Below, piece after piece: positions 1 through 8,258 of a DNA stretch of 64,000 bases. The position numbers and the translations under genes were made by a program. The first letter of the stretch is position 1, and every line of letters starts with the position of its first letter. The notes below the pieces were generated by a model, which saw only the letters and a list, made by a program, of their open reading frames with translations, ran no database searches and was not told where the DNA came from. Source of the stretch: Chryseobacterium gotjawalense (lineage in GTDB: Bacteria > Bacteroidota > Bacteroidia > Flavobacteriales > Weeksellaceae); contig NZ_CP124855.1 in NCBI RefSeq assembly GCF_030012525.1, positions 372,001-436,000 on the forward strand, in the 5' to 3' direction.

Positions 1-62
1 TGGACCAGATTGGTAATTTCTTTATCATCGGTTTTGCCCATGCAGACTAAATTAATTCGCAT
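1..62 (-). CDS. rlmH: RlmH, 23S rRNA pseudouridine-1915 N3-methyltransferase (5' end only)
   Basis: The reverse strand opens with ATG at 62 and reads 20 codons to the window edge without a stop. The peptide begins MRINLVCMGKTDDKEI, the usual N-terminus of flavobacterial RlmH, which methylates the pseudouridine at position 1915 of 23S rRNA in the assembled ribosome. The SAM-binding knot domain lies outside the window. A -7 element reading CAAATATA on the plus strand sits at 80-87, giving a short leader. Identification rests on 20 residues only. Confidence 0.8.
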   Translation of the reverse strand, partial: MRINLVCMGKTDDKEITNLV

Positions 63-66
63 TTCA

Positions 67-87
67 TATCTTTGTTTTGCAAATATA
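67..87. promoter_or_regulatory. Overlapping divergent -7 elements for rlmH and the BrkB gene
   Basis: The plus strand has TATCTTTG at 67-74, 18 bp before the ATG at 93. The minus strand has TATATTTG at 87-80, 17 bp before the rlmH ATG. Both match the Bacteroidetes TAnnTTTG consensus. Each expected transcription start falls in or beside the other element, so the two polymerases probably cannot bind together. No -33 element was assigned. Confidence 0.6.
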
Positions 88-92
88 AATTA

Positions 93-1097
93 ATGGGCAT
101 TAAAACTCCACAATTCATCATCAAAATAAAAGATTTTCTGGATAAGATTCATATTCCTTTTTTAGGAATTTCTCTTTGGAAAATGTTTGAAATCTATGGA
201 CAAGGTGTTTTTAAAATGCAGATTGGCAGAAGCGCAGCGAGTATTTCGTGGAGTTTCTTCCTGAGCCTGTTTCCTTTTATACTGTTTTTACTTTCGCTGC
301 TGCCGTATCTTCCGCATTACGATAAATTGCAGTTTTATATTTTTGAAGTGTTGATGCAGAATATCTTGCCGGCCCGTATGCAAAGCGATGTTACGGGATA
401 TATTCAAAATTTTATTATCCCGAATATAAAAAATATCAGCAATATGACGATTGTGTTTGCAATGGTTTTTGCGGTAAATGGAACGCATTCTTTGATTAAC
501 GGTTTTAATTTCAATACCAATTTACAACGGGGTCTTGTTAAAGAATATCTGGTGGCTTTCGTTATAACCATCGCATTTATTCTGCTGATTATTGCTTCTC
601 TGTTGGGAATCTATTACAGTGAAGTAGTTCTGAAATTATTTACACCCGAAATTAACATTTCCTGGTTGGTCGATAATATGTCGAAGATCATTGGATTTAT
701 TTCGTTCCCGATTTTCTATTTTATTTTATTGGCGCTTTTTTACTGGGTGGGTTGTTTGAAGATTACCACTTTTAAACAAGCTGTTCCCGGTGCGATTTTA
801 ACCACAGTTTTATTTGTGCTGGTGACCTATTTCTTTGCCATTTATGTGAGAAATTTTTCGAGGTACAATGTTCTTTACGGTTCTATCGGAACAATTATTT
901 TGGTAATGGTTTGGGTGAATATCAATATCATTTTAATTTTATTGGGAAATGAATTGAATATCGCCATTAAAAGAGTTCGTGTCGAAAAAATGATTGCTGA
1001 AGAAATGGCTTCCGGCGAATTGCAGTTTGATAAAGATCTGCTTTCTGAAACCGAGGATATTATTGAAGACCATCATCATATTACAACGGATAAATGA
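93..1097 (+). CDS. YihY/virulence factor BrkB family inner-membrane protein
   Basis: A 334-residue polytopic membrane protein with about six hydrophobic segments and the family's conserved SISWSFFLSLFPF stretch near residue 60 and YGSIGTIILVMVWVN near residue 270. The C-terminal tail is acidic and cytosolic-looking, ending in a His-rich run. YihY/BrkB proteins (the family once called RNase BN in error) have no settled function. I chose ATG 93 because a TTG start at 72 would lie inside the -7 element at 67-74. No terminator is obvious before the convergent nhaA gene. Confidence 0.88.
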   Translation: MGIKTPQFIIKIKDFLDKIHIPFLGISLWKMFEIYGQGVFKMQIGRSAASISWSFFLSLFPFILFLLSLLPYLPHYDKLQFYIFEVLMQNILPARMQSDVTGYIQNFIIPNIKNISNMTIVFAMVFAVNGTHSLINGFNFNTNLQRGLVKEYLVAFVITIAFILLIIASLLGIYYSEVVLKLFTPEINISWLVDNMSKIIGFISFPIFYFILLALFYWVGCLKITTFKQAVPGAILTTVLFVLVTYFFAIYVRNFSRYNVLYGSIGTIILVMVWVNINIILILLGNELNIAIKRVRVEKMIAEEMASGELQFDKDLLSETEDIIEDHHHITTDK

Positions 1098-1171
1098 TTT
1101 ATCAGTTCCGTTAAATTTTTGGATGTTACAGCAATAAGAAAATTTTCCTGTTCACAGATAAAAAGAAACCG

Positions 1172-2356
1172 TTAGCCTTCTGTTTCTTCCAGATTTTCCT
1201 TCTTTTTCCCAATATACTTTAACAAAGAAAAACCTGCGAATCCCGAAATTGCAGAAGCGACCAAAATGGCAAATTTGGCTTCATCCTGAATTTCAGGATG
1301 TCCTTTGAAGGAAAGTAAACCAATAAAAATAGACATGGTAAAACCAATTCCTGCCAGAAGTCCCGCGCCCAACATTTGAGACCAGGAACTTTTGTCGGGC
1401 AAACTGCTGATTTTTAATTTAATGAAAATCCAGGAAAACAAGTTGATTCCGATGATTTTACCGATGATTAATCCAAAGATAATTCCGTAGCCAAAGTTGC
1501 TGAAAAGTCCGTCCACCATTCCGTCTTTAAAAGTGATATTCGTATTGGCCAAAGCAAAAATCGGCATGATCAGAAAGTTGACGGGCAAATGTAATTTCTG
1601 CTCTAATTTTTCTAAAGGTGAAATTTCAGTGGTAGAAGTATTGGTCGGAATGGTGAAGGCCAAAAGCACGCCTGCAATCGTCGCATGAATCCCCGAATGG
1701 TGCATGAAATACCAAAGAAATAAACCCGGAATAATATAGAAAATATGTTTCTTGAATTTAAAGAAATTCAGCAGGATTAATATTACGACCATTGCTGCGC
1801 TTAATCCCAGATAATCCCAGTGAAGTTGGTCGGTATAGAAGATAGCGATCACCATAATTGCACCTAAATCATCTACAATTGCCAGAGCAGCCAAGAATAT
1901 TTTTAAAGAAAGCGGTGCCCGTTTCCCAAGCATCGAAATAATGGCGAGAGAAAACGCAATGTCTGTTGCCATCGGGATTGCCCAGCCATTTGCATATTCG
2001 GTGCCGTGGTTGAAAAAGTAATAAATTAAAGCGGGAACAATCATTCCGCCGATTGCCGCGATAATGGGTAATGAAGCAGACTTAAAGGTTGAAAGTTCAC
2101 CTTCTACGATTTCCCGTTTGATTTCTAAACCGACGAGCAAAAAGAAAATTGCCATCAAACCGTCATTTATCCAGATGCTCAGCGGATAATTAAGATGAAA
2201 AATTTCAGTTCCGATGTGGGTATCCAGTAAATTTTGAAATGAAACTCCGAGTGAAGAATTCGCGATAAAGAGTGATATTAAAACACAAAGGATTAAGAGT
2301 ATTCCTGAAGATTGTGAACTGTGAAGAAATTTTTTAAAATATTCGGTAATGAGCAT
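1172..2356 (-). CDS. nhaA: NhaA-type Na+/H+ antiporter
   Basis: A 394-residue integral membrane protein of normal NhaA length. It exchanges external H+ for cytoplasmic Na+ to control sodium and pH. The sequence carries the paired aspartates of the ion-binding site in LAIVDDLGAI and the NhaA signature GLEIKREIVEGEL near residue 80. Its start is 22 bp downstream of the rsh stop codon with no terminator between, so it is probably read through from rsh. The C-terminus is short and charged (GKKKENLEETEG). Confidence 0.95.
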   Translation of the reverse strand: MLITEYFKKFLHSSQSSGILLILCVLISLFIANSSLGVSFQNLLDTHIGTEIFHLNYPLSIWINDGLMAIFFLLVGLEIKREIVEGELSTFKSASLPIIAAIGGMIVPALIYYFFNHGTEYANGWAIPMATDIAFSLAIISMLGKRAPLSLKIFLAALAIVDDLGAIMVIAIFYTDQLHWDYLGLSAAMVVILILLNFFKFKKHIFYIIPGLFLWYFMHHSGIHATIAGVLLAFTIPTNTSTTEISPLEKLEQKLHLPVNFLIMPIFALANTNITFKDGMVDGLFSNFGYGIIFGLIIGKIIGINLFSWIFIKLKISSLPDKSSWSQMLGAGLLAGIGFTMSIFIGLLSFKGHPEIQDEAKFAILVASAISGFAGFSLLKYIGKKKENLEETEG

Positions 2357-2378
2357 AGGATTTATTTAGTGGTGTTTT

Positions 2379-4583
2379 TTACATTCGTTTTACACGGGAA
2401 ACACCATTAATATTTTTGAGTTGTTTGAAAGTTTCGTCCAGCTGGCTTCGGTTTCTCACTTCCAGATTAATGCTGCCTAAAAAGACGCCGTTATTAGATT
2501 CAATAGACATGCTTTTCATGTCCATATTCATGTTGTTGCTGATGACTGCTGTAATATCGTTGATCATTCCCATGCGGTCGAGGCCTTCAATTTCAATTTT
2601 TATTCTGTTTTTGAAACTTTCCTCATTGACCCATTTTGCCGGTAAAACCCGATAGTCATATTGGGCACGAAGGTTTATCGCATTGGGACAGTTGTCATTA
2701 TGAACTTTAATTCCTTCAGAAATAGTAATGAATCCGAAAATTCTGTCGCCCGGAATTACGGTACAGCATTTCGCATACGAATAATTCATTTTCTGCTCAT
2801 CTTTTCCGAAAACAATCATGTCAAGATTGGTTTCCGGCGTTTCGGTGAAGAGCTCGTTTTTGGTTGGCGATTTGCGGAAACGTTGTAGAATATTACTGAA
2901 AATTCCTTTTCCTTCGGTATATTTTTTAATGTCACCGATGTCTAAATCACCATTTTGAAATTTGAGAAATAATTCCTGAGAACTTTTTAACTCAAAGAAT
3001 TTCTGCATTTTATTTATTTCCTCATCATTGAAATTAAGTTTTGCGTGGCGCATTTTTCTTTGCAGGATTTCTTTTCCTTCTTCCACTAAACCATTATTTT
3101 CAGAATTCAGAATAGCTTTTATCTTTGATTTGGCTTTCGAAGTGACTACAAAATCCAGCCAGTCTACTTTGGGTTTTTGGTTTTGTGAGGAAAGGATATC
3201 AACCTGGTCGCCATTTAATAAAACATAGGAAATAGGCACTAATTTACCGTTTACTTTCGCGCCAAGACATTTTGTTCCTAAATCCGAATGCACTGAAAAT
3301 GCAAAATCTAAAGCAGTAGAGCCAATCGGCAGCGTTTTTATTTCCCCTTTTGGGGTAAAGACAAATACTTCTTTTGAATATAAATTAAGCTTAATGTCAT
3401 CTAAGAGTTCTGTCGTACTCATCGACTGCTGATTTTCCAGCACTTCACGGATTTCTCTTACCCAACGTTCAAAGTTTTTTTCATCAGAACTTTGTTGGTA
3501 ACCTTCCTTGTATTTGTAGTGAGCTGCGACGCCTTTTTCAGCGATATCATCCATCCGTTCGGACCGGATTTGAACTTCAATCCATTTTTTATCAGGGCCT
3601 AAAATGGTAAGATGCAGACTTTCATAACCGGTAGAACGCGGCTGAGAAATCCAGTCCCGCATTCGCTGAGGATTACTGTGATAAAGGTCTGTAACGATAG
3701 AATAGATTTTCCAGGCGAGAAATTTTTCGTTCTTAGCATCGGATTTATAAATAATTCTGATGGCATAATTATCAAAAACCTCATCGAAAGACACTCCCTG
3801 TTTGAGCATTTTACGGTAAATAGAAGAAATTGCTTTTGCTCTTCCTTTAATTGAAACATTTAGATTTTCATCTTCTAATTGTTCCGATACCTCTTTTTTA
3901 AATTCTTCGATGTATTTCTCGCGGCTTTCTTTCGCCAGTTCTAATTTCGAAGAAATGTCAAAATAGACTTCCGGATTATTAAATTTTAAAGAAAGGTCTT
4001 CTAATTCTGATTTGATGTTATACAGACCGAGCCGGTGGGCAAGCGGTGCATAAATATAAATTGTTTCCGAGGCAATTTTTTTCTGCTTCTCCGGCGTCAT
4101 ACTTTCCAGGGTCCGCATATTGTGCAGTCGGTCTGCAATTTTAATTAAAATCACCCTGAAATCTTCGGAAAGAGTGAGCAAAAGCTTACGGTAATTCTCT
4201 GATTGTATCGAAATATTCTGGTGATTCATGACCGCGATCTTGGTCAGTCCGTTGACAATATCTGCAATTTTTTTTCCAAATATTTTTTTGAGGTCGTCGT
4301 AAGTATAGTCGGAGTCTTCGATCACATCGTGCAGAAGTGCACACGCAATCGATGTGGCACCCATCCCAATCTCGTTGGCCACAATTTTTGCTACCTCAAT
4401 CGGGTGATAGATATAAGGTTCACCTGTTTTTCTGCGCTGGTCTTTATGGGCATCTAAAGCAATATCGAACGCTTTCCGGATGAGTTTGTTCTGTTCCTCA
4501 TCCAGCTTGCGGTACGTATTGGTAATTAAATCTTTATACCTTGCGAGAATTTCTTTATTTTCCTGTTCTAAATCGTAAACCAT
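2379..4583 (-). CDS. rsh: RelA/SpoT homologue, bifunctional (p)ppGpp synthetase/hydrolase
   Basis: At 734 residues this is a full-length long RSH protein that makes and degrades the stringent-response alarmone. Domains in order: HD hydrolase with His60, His85-Asp86 and Glu89-Asp90; synthetase with YESLHL and the nucleotide-site segment EVQIRSERMDDIAEKG; TGS from about 400 (VFTPKGEIKTLP); a conserved-Cys region (YAKCCTVIPGD); and a C-terminal ACT domain (GLDRMGMINDITAVI). The hydrolase residues are intact, so both activities are expected. nhaA follows in the same direction. A likely -7 element lies 22 bp upstream. Confidence 0.96.
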   Translation of the reverse strand: MVYDLEQENKEILARYKDLITNTYRKLDEEQNKLIRKAFDIALDAHKDQRRKTGEPYIYHPIEVAKIVANEIGMGATSIACALLHDVIEDSDYTYDDLKKIFGKKIADIVNGLTKIAVMNHQNISIQSENYRKLLLTLSEDFRVILIKIADRLHNMRTLESMTPEKQKKIASETIYIYAPLAHRLGLYNIKSELEDLSLKFNNPEVYFDISSKLELAKESREKYIEEFKKEVSEQLEDENLNVSIKGRAKAISSIYRKMLKQGVSFDEVFDNYAIRIIYKSDAKNEKFLAWKIYSIVTDLYHSNPQRMRDWISQPRSTGYESLHLTILGPDKKWIEVQIRSERMDDIAEKGVAAHYKYKEGYQQSSDEKNFERWVREIREVLENQQSMSTTELLDDIKLNLYSKEVFVFTPKGEIKTLPIGSTALDFAFSVHSDLGTKCLGAKVNGKLVPISYVLLNGDQVDILSSQNQKPKVDWLDFVVTSKAKSKIKAILNSENNGLVEEGKEILQRKMRHAKLNFNDEEINKMQKFFELKSSQELFLKFQNGDLDIGDIKKYTEGKGIFSNILQRFRKSPTKNELFTETPETNLDMIVFGKDEQKMNYSYAKCCTVIPGDRIFGFITISEGIKVHNDNCPNAINLRAQYDYRVLPAKWVNEESFKNRIKIEIEGLDRMGMINDITAVISNNMNMDMKSMSIESNNGVFLGSINLEVRNRSQLDETFKQLKNINGVSRVKRM

Positions 4584-4604
4584 TTATAAAAGCCAATTAG
4601 GACA

Positions 4605-4612
4605 CGAAAGTA
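4605..4612 (-). promoter_or_regulatory. Probable -7 element of rsh
   Basis: The minus strand reads TACTTTCG, one base from TAnnTTTG, 22 bp before the rsh ATG. A TTTG lies about 14 bp further upstream, which is short for a -33 element. Confidence 0.4.
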
Positions 4613-4848
4613 AGAAAAAAAAGTCCAAATAGGTGGACAAAACCCAAAAAATGTATTAATAGAAACTGGTTTTCTGAATGAAACTCTGATCGCTGAAAGG
4701 GCATATTCATCGCGATTGTAAGAAAATCCGTGTCAGCGTATTTAAACCGATAAAAATATATTGAAGCTAATAAAAGCTAGGATTGAAAGTAATTAAATCC
4801 ATAAGAGAGAATTTTTTTTTTAACATAGGAGACAAATGAGTTTTAGAA

Positions 4849-4880
4849 AATAAAGAACCCTTCAAATTTTGAAAGGTTCC
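4849..4880 (-). terminator. Intrinsic terminator after the 148-aa gene
   Basis: The arms GAACCCTTCAA and TTGAAAGGTTC pair, with one G-U wobble when read on the minus strand. They are followed on that strand by TTTATTTT. The hairpin is about 115 bp past the stop of the gene ending at 4998. Confidence 0.65.
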
Positions 4881-4997
4881 TGGTTAATTATATTAAAGAG
4901 TTTTTGATATTAGGGTTATATGTAATTTATGAAAAACTCCCAGGTTTTTGTTATTATAATAGATCCGTAAAAAAACCGCTTCTAAAATACAACGAAA

Positions 4998-5444
4998 TTA
5001 GGATTCTGGGGAATTTCCAAAATTGACTTCAGCATTGATCCCTTCCGATTGACCCCTGTAATTAAGGCTCGGGGAATTGAATATCTCTGCTTTGGCACGT
5101 AATGCCACTATTTTTTTTAAATAATCTAAAGATTTTGCATCGCTAAATTTTATGTTCTCAAAATAATTTTGATGAATGCAGTTGTTTCTTGAAAAGACTT
5201 CCTTTACCTTTTCGGTTTCTTCCGGATCCTTTACTTTTACACTGACCACCAAACTGTCGTCTTCAAGTTCGGTTTTGTCTTTAAAAAAATATTGCCATAT
5301 AGAGGTTTTTATTTTTTTATGAATGTTCTCTTCATGCAAATATAGAATGTAATCCTGATTCTGAATACCTGCATTTTCTAAGTCCTGGCCAATTTGGTGA
5401 GACTGACTTTGGCTTTCAAATAAGCCTGTGATAATTGATGCCAT
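4998..5444 (-). CDS. Conserved hypothetical protein, possible YflT-like stress protein
   Basis: A 148-residue soluble protein without signal peptide or membrane segment. The N-terminus MASIITGLFESQSQSHQIGQDLENAG, the D-x-I-L-Y-L strand and the SLVVSVKVKDPEE segment resemble the alternating alpha/beta pattern of heat-induced stress protein YflT domains. In these the opening segment describes a helix pairing with a beta sheet. I do not recognise a catalytic motif. The C-terminal 30 residues are polar and probably flexible. It stands alone with its own terminator and is divergent from dacB. The family link is tentative. Confidence 0.6.
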   Translation of the reverse strand: MASIITGLFESQSQSHQIGQDLENAGIQNQDYILYLHEENIHKKIKTSIWQYFFKDKTELEDDSLVVSVKVKDPEETEKVKEVFSRNNCIHQNYFENIKFSDAKSLDYLKKIVALRAKAEIFNSPSLNYRGQSEGINAEVNFGNSPES

Positions 5445-5585
5445 TATTCTAAATTTTAAATTTACACTACAAAGTTTACGTATTTAATGCGAAAAATGCA
5501 AGTAAAAACAATAGTTATTATGTATTAATTGAAAATAGAAGGATATATTGTTAATATATTTAACTTTTAAAAAATATTAATTCTT

Positions 5586-5593
5586 TATATTTG
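5586..5593 (+). promoter_or_regulatory. -7 element of dacB
   Basis: TATATTTG, an exact TAnnTTTG match, 18 bp before the dacB ATG. No convincing -33 TTG at the right spacing. Confidence 0.55.
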
Positions 5594-5611
5594 AGCACAA
5601 AAAAGTAAAAA

Positions 5612-6985
5612 ATGAAGAAGCTGATCCCTTTTGTTCTATTGATTTCCCAGTTTTTTTTCACACAGAATGTCGCACATAATTTAGATGCTGCAACCAGGAA
5701 ATTATTAGCTTCTGCCTCTGCATATTCCTCAATTGTTTCCATGTATGTGGCGGACGAAGGCGGCAATTTGGTGTATGAAAAAAATGGCAATGCGGGCCTT
5801 TCCAGTGCTTCTACGCAAAAGATATTTACGGCCGCTGCAGCTTTAGAAACTTTAGGCAAAGATTTTCAGTTTGTCACCAGAGCCTATTATTCCGGGACTC
5901 TTTCGTCAGGCTTTTTGGCGGGCGATCTTTTCGTGACATCAACAGGTGATCCCACTTTGGGAAGTTGGAGGTATGATGGATATAAACCCGAAAATTTTAA
6001 ACAAAAATTAATTCAGTCTTTAAGGGGAAAAGGGATTTCTAAAATTTCCGGTAATTTGATTATTGACGATTCCTATTTTGACTTTCTCACGACTCCCGGT
6101 GGTTGGCCCTGGAACGACCTGGGGAATTATTACGGTGCAGGAGTTTGGGGAATCAACTGGCGCGAAAATCAGTTCGATATGCAGATGCTCGGCGGCGAAA
6201 TCAAAAAATTAAATGTCGATTTGCCCAATGTGAAATGGGTGAATGATATTGAAACAAACGGAAATTCTGATCAATGCCTGATTTATACGGCGCCCCATTC
6301 TGAGGTAGCTTATATCAATGGAGTGTTGCCAGTGAAAGGGATTACGGTTTCCGGAGCAACTCCAAATCCACCTTTAACTTTAGGACAGGAAATAAAAAAT
6401 TGGCTGAAAGAATCCGGAATTGAATTTAATGGAAAAGTGACTTCTACCTCACAGCAAAGAATTGATGGTGAGAAAACAGCTGCCGTTCCGGCGAATAATC
6501 TTTTGCTCGAATATAAGTCGCCGACTTTAGATCAAATTATCTTTTGGTTTATGCGGAAAAGCATCAATTTTTATGGGGAAACTTTAATTAAAACTTTAGG
6601 AAAAGAAAAGAATAATGAGGGAAGTTTTGATGCAGGAATTTCCTACCTGAAAGATTTCTGGAAATCAAAAGGAATTAATCCGGCCATGATCAATTTTGCA
6701 GACGGAAGTGGACTTTCTCCCCAAAACTACGTTTCGGCAAAAGCAGAAGTGCAGTCGTTGCTTTACAGCAAAAAACAACCTTGGTTTAATGAATTTTACG
6801 ATGGATTTCCGACCCAGGGAAATGGGATGAAATTGAAAAGTGGAACCATGAAAGACACCAAATCATTTGCCGGCTACCATACTTCGAAAAACGGAAAAAA
6901 ATATGTTTTCGCAATCATTATTAATAATTATCAGGGCGGCAATGTTGGCGATGCATTATTGCAAGTGCTGAACGTTTTAAAATAG
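5612..6985 (+). CDS. dacB: D-alanyl-D-alanine carboxypeptidase/endopeptidase (PBP4, peptidase S13)
   Basis: A 457-residue exported protein with a signal peptide ending near residue 20. It should trim or cleave peptidoglycan cross-links in the periplasm. The three penicillin-binding motifs are present: S67-T-Q-K70 as SxxK, SIN in RKSINFYGE as SxN, and KSGT in LKSGTMKD as the KTG-type motif. The long insert between SxxK and SxN is typical of class C PBP4 enzymes. The stop codon is 15 bp from the start of a sensor kinase on the same strand, so the two are probably cotranscribed. Confidence 0.94.
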   Translation: MKKLIPFVLLISQFFFTQNVAHNLDAATRKLLASASAYSSIVSMYVADEGGNLVYEKNGNAGLSSASTQKIFTAAAALETLGKDFQFVTRAYYSGTLSSGFLAGDLFVTSTGDPTLGSWRYDGYKPENFKQKLIQSLRGKGISKISGNLIIDDSYFDFLTTPGGWPWNDLGNYYGAGVWGINWRENQFDMQMLGGEIKKLNVDLPNVKWVNDIETNGNSDQCLIYTAPHSEVAYINGVLPVKGITVSGATPNPPLTLGQEIKNWLKESGIEFNGKVTSTSQQRIDGEKTAAVPANNLLLEYKSPTLDQIIFWFMRKSINFYGETLIKTLGKEKNNEGSFDAGISYLKDFWKSKGINPAMINFADGSGLSPQNYVSAKAEVQSLLYSKKQPWFNEFYDGFPTQGNGMKLKSGTMKDTKSFAGYHTSKNGKKYVFAIIINNYQGGNVGDALLQVLNVLK

Positions 6986-7000
6986 TTGTATTTTCGTACG

Positions 7001-8167
7001 ATGAAGAGACGCGGGATTTTTTCCAAACTTAATAACTGGATTATTTATATATTGCTTACATCGGCTGTTGCAGGTGTAGTAGCGGCTTCTGTTGTTCTGA
7101 TTAATTATTTGCGGAAAGAGGAAATCAAAAGGATTGAACTTTTTGCGACCACGATCAAATATCAGCAGAATGAAATCATCGAAGATCCCATGACTTTGGA
7201 TTTGATTCTGCAGATTAACAAAACCAATAATACAATTCCTGTAATTGTTACCGATAAAAATAAGAAGCCCCTGGGTCTTGATTTTCAGAGAAATATCCCC
7301 GAAGCAATTCAGAATGATCCTCAGAAAATGCAGGCTTTGGTGAATAAAATGGCCAGTTCGTACAAGCCCATTGAACTGCAGATGCCGGATGGAAATAACC
7401 AATATGTCTATTACACCAATTCCAATTTATTAAATAATTTGAGGTATTCACCCTATATTTTAGGTCTGCTTATTTTGGCTTATATTTTCTTTTCTTTCTG
7501 GTTTCTGCGGACAATCAAAAAAACCGATGAAGGTTATGTTTGGGCAGGTTTGGCAAAGGAAACTGCGCATCAGATCGGAACACCGCTTTCATCAATGATC
7601 GGTTGGATTGAAATTCTCCGCATGGAAAATGAAAACAGCGAAGGCGTAAAAGAAATCGAAAATGACATCAACAGATTGAAAACGATTTCTGAAAGGTTTT
7701 CGAAAATCGGTTCTGTTCCCGAGCTTAATGATTTGAATATCAATGAAACCATACAACAGAATTACGATTATCTGAAATCAAGAATTTCGCGGAAAGTAAG
7801 TTTTATGCTGATCTTGCCAAAAGAACAGATCCTGATTCCGCACAGCAGAATTCTGCTGAGCTGGGTGATTGAAAATATTGTAAAAAATGCGGTAGATGCG
7901 ATGAGAGGAGAGGGGCGTCTGGAAATCGAACTCTACGAAAAAAGTAAAAACATTGTCATCGATATCAAAGATTCCGGCTCGGGAATGACAAGAACCCAAG
8001 CAAGAAATGCTTTCAAAGCAGGTTATTCCACAAAAAAAAGAGGATGGGGACTGGGTTTGTCTTTAGCAAAAAGAGTCATCAAGGAATACCACCGTGGCGA
8101 TATCAAAATTGCACAAACTGAACTCGGCGTGGGAACAATTTTCAGAATTACCATGAGAAATTCTTAG
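7001..8167 (+). CDS. Membrane sensor histidine kinase
   Basis: A 388-residue kinase. Two membrane segments (about 10-35 and 145-165) flank an extracytoplasmic sensor region of roughly 110 residues. The cytoplasmic part has an H-box GLAKETAHQIGTPLSS, the N-box NIVKNAVDAM, G1 DIKDSGSGM and G2 GWGLGLSLAKRV. The H-box HQIGTPLSS is the form common in Bacteroidetes kinases. I see no response regulator nearby, so its partner is elsewhere. ATG 7001 was chosen because the TTG at 6986 directly abuts the dacB stop. Coupling to dacB hints at a cell-envelope signal, which is an inference. Confidence 0.92.
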   Translation: MKRRGIFSKLNNWIIYILLTSAVAGVVAASVVLINYLRKEEIKRIELFATTIKYQQNEIIEDPMTLDLILQINKTNNTIPVIVTDKNKKPLGLDFQRNIPEAIQNDPQKMQALVNKMASSYKPIELQMPDGNNQYVYYTNSNLLNNLRYSPYILGLLILAYIFFSFWFLRTIKKTDEGYVWAGLAKETAHQIGTPLSSMIGWIEILRMENENSEGVKEIENDINRLKTISERFSKIGSVPELNDLNINETIQQNYDYLKSRISRKVSFMLILPKEQILIPHSRILLSWVIENIVKNAVDAMRGEGRLEIELYEKSKNIVIDIKDSGSGMTRTQARNAFKAGYSTKKRGWGLGLSLAKRVIKEYHRGDIKIAQTELGVGTIFRITMRNS

Positions 8168-8190
8168 TTTTTGTTTGTTTTACCAAAAGA

Positions 8191-8230
8191 AAAAAATGCC
8201 GTTTCCAGAAGAAGCGGCATTTTTTATTTT
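8191..8230. terminator. Bidirectional terminator between the kinase and the M1 peptidase
   Basis: An inverted repeat AAAAAATGCCG / CGGCATTTTTT with a 13-nt loop, T-rich on both strands. It serves the rightward kinase gene and the leftward peptidase gene. Confidence 0.85.
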
Positions 8231-8258
8231 ATAAAACGGGGTGTATTTTTTATACCGT

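Larger units (their letters stand above)
4584..4997. other. 414-bp intergenic region between rsh and the 148-aa stress-like gene
   Basis: It holds the rsh promoter at its left end and the terminator at 4849-4880 near the right. The middle (about 4640-4840) is AT-rich, has many stops in all frames, and shows no recognisable gene or RNA. Confidence 0.5.
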
